DNA of 64,000 nt from Streptomyces sp. NBC_00572 (GTDB lineage Bacteria; Actinomycetota; Actinomycetes; Streptomycetales; Streptomycetaceae), in contig NZ_JAPENX010000001.1 in the NCBI RefSeq assembly GCF_026341815.1, positions 6,572,001 to 6,636,000 of the forward strand. The letters are read 5' to 3'. This document shows, in pieces, positions 31,398 to 40,260 of the stretch. The notes below the pieces were generated by a model. That model had not been told where the DNA came from, did no database searches, and saw only the letters and a list, made by a program, of their open reading frames with translations. Made by a program: the position numbers and the translations under genes. Positions within the stretch are counted from its first letter, which is position 1; each line of letters starts with the position of its first letter.

Positions 31398-32695
31398 GAG
31401 GTCCTCACTTCGGGAAGGGGGTTCCGGTGGTGCTCGCGCAGGGCCGAGCGCAGGTGCAGCCACCACACGGCCGAGCCGCAGACCGTCGCGGCGGCGACGC
31501 CCCAGGCCGAGCCGACCGTGCCGGCCGCCGCCGCGCCGCCGAGCCCGCCCACGACGTAACAGGCGGAGGCGATCAGCTGGCTGCGCAGGCTGCGCCGGGC
31601 CGCGCCGAGCGCGCGCAGCCCGGCCGCCGCGCCGGTGCCGAGGCCGGCGCCCGCGACGCCGACCGTGACCGGCACGATGAGCTCCGAGGCGGCGCTCCAG
31701 ACGCCGCCGAGCACGAGCTCGCCGAACCGATCGGGAACGAGCAGCAGCGCCCCGCCCCAGAGCAGCGCGGCGACGGCCTGCCCGCCGCCCAGCAGAAGGC
31801 AGAACGCGCCGAGGCGGTGCGGGGAGCGCCGCAGCACCCGTGCCGCCTCGGCGACGGTGACCAGGGACAGCCCCATCAGCACGGCGAGGAACGGGCCGAG
31901 CAGGAGCTCGGCGCCGCGGATCACCCCCACCGCGCCGACGCCGACGATCGCGCCGAGCCCGTACGCCCGCAACTGGCTCGCGCCGCTGTTGGTGACGTTC
32001 TCGACCAGGTACCGGGAGCCGAGGTCGCGGTGCTTGTCGAGCCACTCGCGCGCCCCGGTCGGCCGGGGCCGGATGCCGGACTGGAGACAGCCGTACACCG
32101 CGGCCACCCCGGCGGACGCGCCCCAGGCGAGCACGAAGGCGGCCACGCTGCCCACCCTGGCCGCCACCACCAGGGCGGGGACGAGCGCGACGCCCCACAC
32201 CATGTCGTTGACGAACGCCTTCCGTCCGGCGCCGGCGGCGAAGAACGCGAACCGCCACGCGTCCTGCAGGAGCAGTCCCGGCAGGACGACGCCGAGGCAG
32301 GCGAACGCGGTCCCCACGCGGCCGCCGACAGCGAGGCCGGCCACCAGAGACACCGCGCCGAGCGCGGCGCCGACGCCGAGCGCGGTGCCCGACGACCGGG
32401 CCACCGCCGCGCGCCAGGACCCGGCCGACACGCCGCTGAAGCGCACCACGAGCGGATCGGTGGCCAGTCCGCGGGAGACGTTGAGCACCACGCCGTAGGT
32501 CACCCAGGCCAGACTGAACACGCCGAACGCGGTCAGACCCAACGAGCGCGCCACGTAGATCCCCACCGCGAAGTTGGACACGCTGGAGGCCGCCTGGTCG
32601 GCCAGTCCCCAGGACAGCCTGCCCGCGACGGCCCGCTTGGCGGTCCGCCGGTCCGCCGGTGTCGTCGTCTCCCCCTCGGTGGTCATCGGCGTCAT
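31394..32695 (-). CDS. Wzx/MATE-like polysaccharide flippase
   Basis: A 433-aa polytopic membrane protein with about 12 hydrophobic helices and the N-terminal pattern LSWGLADQAASSVSNFAVGI of oligosaccharide flippases. It should carry the lipid-linked repeat unit across the cytoplasmic membrane. The first 20 residues are hydrophilic. Overlapping starts and stops link it to the DUF4910 gene before it and the GT2 gene after it. It is the only exporter-like protein in the operon, which favours a Wzx/Wzy-type route over an ABC route. Confidence 0.82.
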   Translation of the reverse strand: MTPMTTEGETTTPADRRTAKRAVAGRLSWGLADQAASSVSNFAVGIYVARSLGLTAFGVFSLAWVTYGVVLNVSRGLATDPLVVRFSGVSAGSWRAAVARSSGTALGVGAALGAVSLVAGLAVGGRVGTAFACLGVVLPGLLLQDAWRFAFFAAGAGRKAFVNDMVWGVALVPALVVAARVGSVAAFVLAWGASAGVAAVYGCLQSGIRPRPTGAREWLDKHRDLGSRYLVENVTNSGASQLRAYGLGAIVGVGAVGVIRGAELLLGPFLAVLMGLSLVTVAEAARVLRRSPHRLGAFCLLLGGGQAVAALLWGGALLLVPDRFGELVLGGVWSAASELIVPVTVGVAGAGLGTGAAAGLRALGAARRSLRSQLIASACYVVGGLGGAAAAGTVGSAWGVAAATVCGSAVWWLHLRSALREHHRNPLPEVRTS

Positions 32696-33966
32696 GCCTT
32701 GATCAGCCCGGCGGCGCCCAGGGCGTCGGCCGCGACGACGACCGTGTCGAACGGCAGCCCGGACCGCTCGGCGATGTCGAGCAGACCGTGCTCGCCGTCG
32801 GAGAGGCTGAGCACCCAGAGCATGGCCATCTGGGCCTGCTTGGCGTCACTGCGGCCGCCGAGCGACTCGTACAACCCCCGCCGTCCCAGCTGCGGTTCCC
32901 CGTAGGGGCTGAGGTTGAGGTACCGCCGGTTGCGGTCGAGGACGGCGAACGCCTCGCGGCAGACGTCGAGCGTGTCCGCCATCGCCGCCGGGGAGACGAA
33001 GTCCGGGTTGTCGGCCGAGGTGTGGTACTCGGGGTAGCCGGCGTACGGGGTCCGGCTGAGCGAACCCACACCGAGATCGAACCCGGGCGAGCAGTACTGC
33101 CGCTCGTCATAGCCGTAAGGAGTGAACTCGGTGACGTGGTGCGGGCGTTCGGTGGCCGCGAGGACATGCCTCATCACCCGGTCGATCTCCGCGTCGCCGC
33201 GTCTGCTCTGCTTGTACGTCAGCCGGCCCGAGTCGCCCGCGCAGGCCAGCACGAGCCCGTGCTTGACCCGCTCGATCCGCTCCGCGTTGCGGGCCAGCCA
33301 GGTGATCGCCCCGATGGTGCCGGGCGCGTAGATGAACCGGTAGGTGTAGTACGGCGTCCCCTGCGCCAGCGCCCTGGCCAGGAACGTCGCCACCGCGATG
33401 CCCGCCAGGTTGTCGTTGGCCAGGGACGGGTGGCAGACGTGACAGGAGACGATCACCTCGTCGGGGACCTGCCCGGGGACCACGTGCTCGGCGTAGGTGA
33501 GGTGCCCGTCCGCGAGCGTGGAGTCGATGCGCACCTCGTACTCGCCGTCCGGCAGCGCGTCCAAGGTCTCCTGCGCCAGACAGAACCCCCATTCCGGCGT
33601 GTAGTAACTGGTGCGGTACGGAACCCAGCTCGGGTGGTCCGGCAGGGTGTGCAGATGTTCGCGCAGTTCGGCAAGTGGCATCGTCCGCGACACCGGCACG
33701 CTGTAGCCGAGGACGTGCAGGCTGGACGCGGCGAAGTCGACCACCCGGTTGCCGGCGGTGTCGGCGACGTACGCGTCCCGGATGTTCCACTCCTGCGGGA
33801 TCGTCCAGTCGAGCACCTGCGTCCCGGTCGGCACCTCGTGCACCTGCAGCGGAACGTACTCGCCGATGATCTCCAGGGTGGCGCGCACACCGTCGCCCGT
33901 GATGCTCCGGCAGAGCGGGTACAACCGCTCCACCAGCGCGTGCATCTCCTCGCCGGTCGAGGTCAT
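32692..33966 (-). CDS. DUF4910 aminopeptidase-like protein
   Basis: A 424-aa protein matching the DUF4910/DUF2172 aminopeptidase-like architecture. It has an N-terminal YPLCRSITGDGVRATLEIIG, a metal-site-like CHVCHPSLANDNLAGIAVA, then AGDSGRLTYKQSRRG, YDERQYCSPGFDLGVG and EYHTSADN, and ends with a winged-helix-like tail. Homologues of this type recur in polysaccharide and rare-sugar clusters, with no reaction established that I know of. The start ATG overlaps the epimerase stop. Hydrolytic removal or exchange of an acyl or amino-acyl group on a sugar is a guess based on the M28-peptidase-like motifs. Confidence 0.75.
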   Translation of the reverse strand: MTSTGEEMHALVERLYPLCRSITGDGVRATLEIIGEYVPLQVHEVPTGTQVLDWTIPQEWNIRDAYVADTAGNRVVDFAASSLHVLGYSVPVSRTMPLAELREHLHTLPDHPSWVPYRTSYYTPEWGFCLAQETLDALPDGEYEVRIDSTLADGHLTYAEHVVPGQVPDEVIVSCHVCHPSLANDNLAGIAVATFLARALAQGTPYYTYRFIYAPGTIGAITWLARNAERIERVKHGLVLACAGDSGRLTYKQSRRGDAEIDRVMRHVLAATERPHHVTEFTPYGYDERQYCSPGFDLGVGSLSRTPYAGYPEYHTSADNPDFVSPAAMADTLDVCREAFAVLDRNRRYLNLSPYGEPQLGRRGLYESLGGRSDAKQAQMAMLWVLSLSDGEHGLLDIAERSGLPFDTVVVAADALGAAGLIKA

Positions 33967-34988
33967 CGGCGCCACCGCAGGGTGCCGTCGACGGTGCCGG
34001 CCTCGGACGCCGCGCGCAGCACGGCAAGGCGGGTGAAGCGCCGGGTGAAGTCCTCCTGGGTCAGACCGAACGTCCGGTACGCGTCGGCGAGTTCGAGCGC
34101 CCCCTGCTTCACCGTCCACTCGCAGTCGAAGCCGGGGATCGCGGCGCGGAACCGGGCGAAGTCCACCCGGTACGACCGCGGATCGGCACCGGTCTCCCCG
34201 GTGATCACCACCTTCGAGCCCGACACCGCCTCGGCGACCTGCTCGGCGATCTCGGCGACCGTGACGTTGTTGGTCTCGCTGCCGATGTTGAACGCCCGGT
34301 CGTGCACCGCTTCGCGCGGCGCGGTCAGCGCGGCCGTGAAGGCCCGTGCGATGTCGACGGCGTGCACCAGCGGGCGCCAGGGGGTGCCGTCGGACATCAC
34401 AAGGACTTCGCCGGACAGGAGCGCGTGGCCCACCAGGTTGTTCAGCACGATGTCGGCGCGCAGCCGGGGCGAGAAGCCGAAGGCGGTGGCGTTGCGCATG
34501 TACACCGGGCTGAAGTCGCCGTCGGCGAGCGCGTGCAGGTCGTCCTCCACCCGCACCTTGGACTCCGCGTACGGCGTCACCGGGCGCAGCGGCGCGTCCT
34601 CGGCCACCAGGTCGTCACCGCCCGAGGCGCCGTAGACCGAGCAGGTGGACGCGTACAGGAAGCGCCGCACTCCGGCGTCGCGGGCCAGCTCGGCGAGCCG
34701 TACGGACGCGTGGTGGTTGATGTCGTAGGTGAGGTCCGGCGCCAGCGATCCCAGCGGGTCGTTGGAGAGCGCGGCCAGATGGATCACGGCGTCCACCCCG
34801 GCCAGGTGCTCGGCCGTGACGTCGCGCAGGTCCACCCGGTGCCCGGACGGGTCCGCGGGCGGCGGGCCGAGGACGCAGTCCGCGAACAGGCCCGAGTCGA
34901 GACCGACGACCTCGTGCCCGGCGGCCGCGAGGACGGGAGCCATCACGGTGCCCAGGTAGCCCTGGTGTCCGGTCAGCAGTACGCGCAA
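33963..34988 (-). CDS. NAD-dependent nucleotide-sugar epimerase/dehydratase
   Basis: A 341-aa extended SDR. The cofactor loop is LLTGHQGYLGTVMAPVL, followed by VIHLAALSNDP, the catalytic YAESK and RWR-like PWRPLVHAVDIARAF, which is typical of sugar-nucleotide epimerases and reductases. It lies in the cassette with the nucleotidyltransferase and C-methyltransferase and is spaced 3 bp from the PIG-L stop. It probably epimerises or reduces the C-methylated keto sugar. Confidence 0.88.
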   Translation of the reverse strand: MRVLLTGHQGYLGTVMAPVLAAAGHEVVGLDSGLFADCVLGPPPADPSGHRVDLRDVTAEHLAGVDAVIHLAALSNDPLGSLAPDLTYDINHHASVRLAELARDAGVRRFLYASTCSVYGASGGDDLVAEDAPLRPVTPYAESKVRVEDDLHALADGDFSPVYMRNATAFGFSPRLRADIVLNNLVGHALLSGEVLVMSDGTPWRPLVHAVDIARAFTAALTAPREAVHDRAFNIGSETNNVTVAEIAEQVAEAVSGSKVVITGETGADPRSYRVDFARFRAAIPGFDCEWTVKQGALELADAYRTFGLTQEDFTRRFTRLAVLRAASEAGTVDGTLRWRR

Positions 34989-34991
34989 GGT

Positions 34992-35639
34992 TCATTCCCC
35001 CAGGTCGAGAGTGAGTTTGGTGACGGCGAACGCCTCGGCGTAGCGCGCGTGGCATTCGATTCCGCGGATTCGTGCGAGGCCGAGGAAGGCCTCCCGGTCG
35101 TACCAGGGCCGGTGGCGTTGCGAGGGGTAGTGCTCCTGCAACAGCCGCACCTTCTCTTCGGCGATCTCCGGCGACAGCGGCTGGTACGCCGAAGGACGGC
35201 CGAGATCGCCGTCCCACTTGACGATCTCGTAGCCGAGCACCAGGTGGTCGCGGAACGCGGTGGGCATCAGCCGCGCCAGGCCGCGGTGGTCCTGGTGCGC
35301 GTCATCGGTGCGGGGCGCGAGGACCAGATCCGGATCGGTCCGCCCGCGCAGCTCCTCGACCGCGGCCTTGGCCTCCTCCCAGTGGGTGGGCATCCGGCCG
35401 TCCGGCAGCTTGAGCACGGTCAGCCGCAGGTCGGCGCCCGGACAGAAGGCGGCGAGCGCGGCCCGCTCCTCCTCCTCGCGCTCGCTGCCCCCACCGGAGA
35501 GCACCAGCGCGTCGACCCGGACACCCGGCCGGGCGAGGCACAGCGTCAGCAGCGTGCCGCCGGCGCCGATGGCGATGTCGTCGCAGTGCGCCCCGACCGC
35601 GACGATCCGCTCCAGGCGCCCGGCGCCGAGCCGGATCAC
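34992..35639 (-). CDS. PIG-L family deacetylase
   Basis: A 215-aa LmbE/PIG-L Zn-dependent deacetylase. The metal motif VGAHCDDIAIGAGGTLL has Cys where Pro is usual (AHPDD), and the second motif is DDAHQDHRG. Members remove N-acyl groups from sugars. The GTG start overlaps the nucleotidyltransferase stop (GTGA). Together with the cassette it suggests the sugar carries a free amine or another deacylated group at some stage. Confidence 0.85.
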   Translation of the reverse strand: MIRLGAGRLERIVAVGAHCDDIAIGAGGTLLTLCLARPGVRVDALVLSGGGSEREEEERAALAAFCPGADLRLTVLKLPDGRMPTHWEEAKAAVEELRGRTDPDLVLAPRTDDAHQDHRGLARLMPTAFRDHLVLGYEIVKWDGDLGRPSAYQPLSPEIAEEKVRLLQEHYPSQRHRPWYDREAFLGLARIRGIECHARYAEAFAVTKLTLDLGE

Positions 35640-36445
35640 GCGGTCCTCACCGAGGCGCTCGCGCTCGCTCCGTCCCGCTCCCACACCGCCCACGGGCGGT
35701 CGCCCCGGGCATAGCCGGCGTCGAGCGCGGCCCGTTCCTTCACGGTGTCGGTCGGCTTCCAGAAGCCGCGGTGCTGATAGGCCACCAGCCGTCCGCGCTT
35801 GGCCAGTTGGGCACAACCGTCGGCGACCAGGTCCCCGTTCTCCGGTATGTGGTCGAAGACCTCCTGGCGGAGCACGAAGTAGCCGCCGTTCTCCCACAGC
35901 GGCATGTCGCTCACCGCGGTGATGCCCCCCACCAGGCCGTCCTCGCCCAGGTCCACGCAGTGGAACGACGACTGCGGCGGTACCACCATCATCGACGCAC
36001 CGGCGTCGCGCCGGGCGAACCGGTCGATCATCTCCGGCAGCGGGGCGTCGGTGAGCACGTCGGCGTAGTTGGCGAGGAACATCTCGTCGCCGTCCAGGTG
36101 GTGCCGCACCCGGCGCAGCCGCTCCCCGATCGGCGACTCGATGCCCGTCTGCGCGAACGTGATCGTCCAGTCGGCTATGTCGGTGGAGAGCAGCTCGGTC
36201 CGCCCGCCCCGCAGCACGAAGTCGTTGGACGTCGTCTCCTCGTAGTTGAGGAAGAAGTCCTTGATGTGGTGGGCCCCGTACCCGAGGCACAGGATGAACT
36301 CCGTGTGCCCGAAGGACGCGTAGTACCGCATGACGTGCCAGATCAGCGGCCGAGGGCCGACCATCGCCATCGGCTTGGGGATGTCGTCGGAGGCTCCGCT
36401 GCGCATGCGCAGCCCGTACCCGCCGCAGAACAGTACGACCTTCAT
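35636..36445 (-). CDS. Sugar-1-phosphate nucleotidyltransferase (glucose-1-P cytidylyltransferase-like)
   Basis: A 269-aa NTP-transferase. The N-terminal signature KVVLFCGGYGLRMR ends with a GLRMR variant, then IPKPMAMVGPRPLIWHVMRY, LCLGYGAHHIKDFFLNYEE and FLANYADVLTD. The KDFFLNYE block is typical of glucose-1-phosphate cytidylyltransferases (RfbF), so CDP-sugar formation is likely. It starts with an ATGA overlap to the C-methyltransferase. CDP-glucose 4,6-dehydratase was not seen in the window, so the next step may be encoded elsewhere. Confidence 0.85.
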   Translation of the reverse strand: MKVVLFCGGYGLRMRSGASDDIPKPMAMVGPRPLIWHVMRYYASFGHTEFILCLGYGAHHIKDFFLNYEETTSNDFVLRGGRTELLSTDIADWTITFAQTGIESPIGERLRRVRHHLDGDEMFLANYADVLTDAPLPEMIDRFARRDAGASMMVVPPQSSFHCVDLGEDGLVGGITAVSDMPLWENGGYFVLRQEVFDHIPENGDLVADGCAQLAKRGRLVAYQHRGFWKPTDTVKERAALDAGYARGDRPWAVWERDGASASASVRTA

Positions 36446-37677
36446 GCCTTGACCTCGACAATGCTCAGTTCCGGGATGGGAAAGACCAGCCGGCCGCCCC
36501 AGGCGTGCACGAAGGACAGCTGCTCGACCAGCTCGTCCCGCAGGTTCCACGGGAGAACGAGGACGTAGTCGGGCCTGTCGGCGGCGATCCGCTCGGGCGG
36601 CAGGATCGGGATGCGGGTGCCCGGCGTGAACCTGCCGTGCTTGTAGGGGTTGCGGTCGACCGTGTACGGGAGCAGGTCGGGCCGGATGCCGCAGTGGTTG
36701 AGCAGGGTGTTGCCCTTGCCCGGGGCGCCGTAGCCGACGACCGTCTCGCCGCGCTCGGCCGCCTCGATGAGGAACCGCAGGAGGTCCCGGCGCACCTTGG
36801 CCACCCGGGCGGAGAACTCGGTGTAACCGGACAGCTCCTGCAGCCCGGCGGCCTTCTCCCGGGCCAGCACGTCGGCCACCCTCGTGGTCGGCTCACCGGC
36901 CACCTCGGCCGGCCGGGCCCACAGCCGGATGGAGCCGCCGTGCGTGGGCAGCAACTCGACGTCCACGAGCGCGAGTCCGCCGCTCGCGAGCGCCCGGATC
37001 GCGGACGCGACCGTGTAGTACTGGAAGTGCTCGTGGTAGATCGTGTCGTACTGGTTCTCCTCGATCAGGGTCAGCAGGTGCTGCACCTCGATGGAGACCC
37101 AGCCGTCGTCGGCGACCAGGGCGCGCAGCCCCTGGGTGAACCCGACGACGTCGGGGATGTGCGCGTACACGTTGTTGGCCACGACCAGGTCCGCCGGACC
37201 GTGCTCGGCGCGGACGGCCGAACCGGTGTCCGGGGACAGGAACTCCGTCAGCGTGGGCACCCCCGCGTCGCGCGCCGCGGCGCCGACGTTCACCGACGGC
37301 TCGATGCCGAGGCAGCGGATCCCACGGTCCACCACGTGCCGCAGCAGATAGCCGTCATTGCTCGCGACCTCGACCACGAAGGCCTCGGGGCCGAGCCCCG
37401 CCCGCTGCACGGCCTCGGTGACGAACACGCGCGCGTGCTCCACCCAGGAGGTCGAGTACGAGGAGAAGTACGCGTACTGCGTGAACGTCTCCTCCGGCGT
37501 GATCAGCGGAGGTATCTGCGCGAGCCAGCAGTCGGTGCAGACCCGCAGGTGCAGCGGGTACGCCGGTTCCGGCTGGTCCAGTTGGTCCGCGGCGAGAAAG
37601 CTCTCGCACGGCGGGGTCGCCCCCAGATCGACGACGCCGGCCAGCGCCGCCGAACCGCAGAGTCGGCAACCAGTCAT
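36442..37677 (-). CDS. Zinc-binding sugar C-methyltransferase
   Basis: A 411-aa three-domain C-methyltransferase of the TylC3/NovU type. An N-terminal zinc-binding domain carries CRLCG and CTDCW. The central SAM domain has FVVEVASNDGYLLRHVVDRG. The C-terminal domain (PF08484-like) has VVGYGAPGKGNTLLNHCG and YTVDRNPYKHGRFTPG. The family methylates carbon 3 of keto-deoxy nucleotide sugars, with a characteristic YHEHFQYY motif that is present here. It predicts a branched-chain sugar in the polysaccharide. Coupled by 4-bp overlaps to the GT4 and nucleotidyltransferase genes. Confidence 0.9.
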   Translation of the reverse strand: MTGCRLCGSAALAGVVDLGATPPCESFLAADQLDQPEPAYPLHLRVCTDCWLAQIPPLITPEETFTQYAYFSSYSTSWVEHARVFVTEAVQRAGLGPEAFVVEVASNDGYLLRHVVDRGIRCLGIEPSVNVGAAARDAGVPTLTEFLSPDTGSAVRAEHGPADLVVANNVYAHIPDVVGFTQGLRALVADDGWVSIEVQHLLTLIEENQYDTIYHEHFQYYTVASAIRALASGGLALVDVELLPTHGGSIRLWARPAEVAGEPTTRVADVLAREKAAGLQELSGYTEFSARVAKVRRDLLRFLIEAAERGETVVGYGAPGKGNTLLNHCGIRPDLLPYTVDRNPYKHGRFTPGTRIPILPPERIAADRPDYVLVLPWNLRDELVEQLSFVHAWGGRLVFPIPELSIVEVKA

Positions 37678-38951
37678 CTACTGCCCCCATCCCTGCTCGC
37701 GCGGGTGCCCCGCCGCGAGCCAGTGTCTTCGTTCCCTACCGGCGGCGCGCCGCGCCCGCCGCCGGACCGCCCCGCGATCGCGGTGCGGTACTCCTCCACC
37801 AGGCGCTCAAGCCCGACGGCCGGGCTGAACCCCTGCTCGTACCGGCGCCTGGCCGCCTCGCCCATCTCCCGGTTGAGACCCGGCTCGGTCGCGACCCGGC
37901 GCATCCGGGACGCGAGCGAGGCAGGGTCGCCCGGCTGGTGCAGCAGCCCGGTCACCCCTTCGTCGACGAGTTCGACGAAGGCGCCGTGGGCGGCGGCGAC
38001 GGCCGGGACCCCCGCCGCCATCGCCTCCGCGACCACCAGACCGAACGTCTCCAGGGCCATCGAGGGAGCCACCACGGCGACCGACCGCGCGACGCCCTGC
38101 CGGCACTCCGCCGGGTCCCAGAGCCCGGCGTACCGCACGTCGTCCCGGCCCGCCGCCCAGGCGGTCACCTCTCGCTCCAGCGGCCCCGCGCCGGCGATCA
38201 CGAGCGGCACGCCCACCCCGCCGTCCGCGGCGATCTCGTCCCACGCGGCCATGAGCAGCCGCACACCCTTGGCCTCCGCGAGCCGGCCGAGGAAGAGCAG
38301 GTGCTCGCCGACGCCGTCGCGGCGGGTGCCCGGGTCGGGCACGAAGTTGTGCTTGACCACCAGCCGCTCGGGTGGCATGCCGGACCGCACCAGGACGTCA
38401 CGCTGTGCCGCCGAGATGCAGAAGAACCGCTCCACCCCGGACCACCACCGCCGCCGGTTGACCGACAGGCTGACCGCCAGCGGAACCGTCGCCAGCCGGG
38501 AGTTCCGGTAGCAGCCGTGCCGGACGGCGGGCAGCGACGCCTTCGATCCGACGCACTCGGTGCACTGCCGGCCGTCCCGGTGCAGCGTGCCGGGCGGGCA
38601 GACCTGGGTGTAGTTGTGCAGCGTCGCGACGACGGGCACGCCGGCGTCGGCGCAGGCGGCGAGGACCGCGGGGGACAGCAGCGGGAAGACGTTGTGGACG
38701 TGCACCACGTCAGGCCGGTCGGCGCGCAGCCGGGCGGCGAGCTCCGTGCGGACCCCCGGGTTCCACGGCACAAGAAGCGGCACCGCGGCCTTCCCGAGCA
38801 GGGACCGGGCGGCGATGTCGTCGCTGCGCCGCTCGAAGACGTCGACCCGGTGGCCGGCCGCGCGCAGCAGCCCCACCTCTTCGTCGACGACCCTGTTCTC
38901 CCCGCTCGGCTGCGCCGACGAGTATCGGTTGTGCACCACAAGGACATGCAT
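37674..38951 (-). CDS. Family 4 glycosyltransferase
   Basis: A 425-aa GT-B retaining glycosyltransferase. It begins MHVLVVHNRYSSAQPSGEN and has a Rossmann HVHNVFPLLSPAVL. A small cysteine cluster (CPPGTLHRDGRQCTECVG) is typical of some GT4 enzymes. The C-terminal donor motif EX7E is in APSMALETFGLVVAEAMAAG. The last 30 residues are disordered, rich in Gly and Arg. It probably adds a nucleotide-linked sugar to the repeat unit. It follows the ligase gene by 7 bp. Confidence 0.9.
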   Translation of the reverse strand: MHVLVVHNRYSSAQPSGENRVVDEEVGLLRAAGHRVDVFERRSDDIAARSLLGKAAVPLLVPWNPGVRTELAARLRADRPDVVHVHNVFPLLSPAVLAACADAGVPVVATLHNYTQVCPPGTLHRDGRQCTECVGSKASLPAVRHGCYRNSRLATVPLAVSLSVNRRRWWSGVERFFCISAAQRDVLVRSGMPPERLVVKHNFVPDPGTRRDGVGEHLLFLGRLAEAKGVRLLMAAWDEIAADGGVGVPLVIAGAGPLEREVTAWAAGRDDVRYAGLWDPAECRQGVARSVAVVAPSMALETFGLVVAEAMAAGVPAVAAAHGAFVELVDEGVTGLLHQPGDPASLASRMRRVATEPGLNREMGEAARRRYEQGFSPAVGLERLVEEYRTAIAGRSGGGRGAPPVGNEDTGSRRGTRASRDGGSR

Positions 38952-38958
38952 GCTCAGG

Positions 38959-40260
38959 TCACCTCCTGGCCCATCGAGGGATACGTCGTCGGGGGATTTC
39001 GGCCGTAGGGAGCGGCGTCGCCGCGGCCGGTGCCACGAGGAGCGAGGCGGCCAGGGCCAGATGGAGCAGATACGCCGAGGCGTCGCCGAGCCCGACCTCG
39101 GTGTACGACGAGATCGCGCAGTAGCCGATCAGGAAGATCGCGCAGGCCCTCGGCAGCGACGGTGGCCGCAGCAACGCGACCCCGCCCAGCACGGCGATGA
39201 CGGCCGCCACGATGGTGACGCCGATCAGACCCTGCTCGTCGTAGACGGCCAGCCAGCTGTTGTCGATCGGCAGCCCGTCGAAGGACTTGTCGCCCAGGCC
39301 GGTGCCGAACACCTTCTCCCCGGTCGACCGGGGCTCCGCGAGGAGGGCGTCCCAGACCTTGGCCCGACCGGTGAGGTTGGCGAAGTTCTGCTGGCTCTGT
39401 CCGCGCAGGAACCACGCCCGCAGCGCGGAGCTGAACACCACGGCGGCCACCGTGGCGCACAGCACCGCCCAGGCGAAGAACCGGCGGGCGGCGGCGCTGG
39501 TCAGGATGAGCGAACCGATGGCCAGGACCAACCCGATGAGCAGCCCCAGCGTGGCCGTCCGGGTATGGGTGAACGCGAGCAGGACGAGCGACGGCACGAT
39601 GACCACCACCGCGCTGGTCCTGTCGGCCCGGCGCCCCAGCACGAGCAGCACGGTGAGCCCGATGGCCACCGCCGCGTACTGCCCGATCTGCGGCGGGGTG
39701 AGCGGCCACAACGCGCCGACGAGGCGCCCGCCGTAGTACTCGGGCAGGGCCGTGCCCGGTGCGACGACCAGGCCGACGGCCACCAGCACGAGCACCGCGA
39801 AGTACATCCGGATGTGGTAGCGGACGAACGTCAGGCTGCCGTCCCACCAGCGGCTGAGCAGCCACAGAGTGCCCACGAAGAGAGCCAGCCGGGCGCAGCG
39901 GAACAGTGCGCCGAAACCGACGTCCACCTGCACGCTGGCGATCACGCTCGGCACCAGCAGCAGGGTGAGCAGGAACAGGAAGGCGCTGGCCCGGATGCGC
40001 AGCCGGGGATTGAGCGCGAGCGCCAGCGCGAAAGCGGCGACCAGCGCACCCATGGTGGCCATCTGGATGAGGGAGCGGGGCAGAGCGACGACGGTCTTCG
40101 CCCCCGCGGAGCCGAGCGTGTTGAGGCCCAGCAAGGCCCAGACGATGCCGACGGCCTTCGGGGTGCCGACGGGGCGTGGCTCGGCGGCGGACGGTGTGCC
40201 CCCCGTGTCCGGTCCGCCCGGCGGCCCGCCGTGCCTCAGGTCTCCGCCCATCTCAACCAC
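38959..40260 (-). CDS. O-antigen ligase/polymerase-like membrane protein
   Basis: About 433 aa with 10-12 transmembrane helices and a large periplasm-type loop (about 295-345, GRAKVWDALLAEPRSTGEKV) that matches the Wzy_C/O-antigen-ligase domain signature. It would polymerise repeat units or ligate the chain outside the membrane. The GTG at 40260 overlaps the beta-helix stop by 8 bp. An in-frame ATG at 40251, with GGTGG before it, is an equally good start. Confidence 0.82.
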   Translation of the reverse strand: MVEMGGDLRHGGPPGGPDTGGTPSAAEPRPVGTPKAVGIVWALLGLNTLGSAGAKTVVALPRSLIQMATMGALVAAFALALALNPRLRIRASAFLFLLTLLLVPSVIASVQVDVGFGALFRCARLALFVGTLWLLSRWWDGSLTFVRYHIRMYFAVLVLVAVGLVVAPGTALPEYYGGRLVGALWPLTPPQIGQYAAVAIGLTVLLVLGRRADRTSAVVVIVPSLVLLAFTHTRTATLGLLIGLVLAIGSLILTSAAARRFFAWAVLCATVAAVVFSSALRAWFLRGQSQQNFANLTGRAKVWDALLAEPRSTGEKVFGTGLGDKSFDGLPIDNSWLAVYDEQGLIGVTIVAAVIAVLGGVALLRPPSLPRACAIFLIGYCAISSYTEVGLGDASAYLLHLALAASLLVAPAAATPLPTAEIPRRRIPRWARR

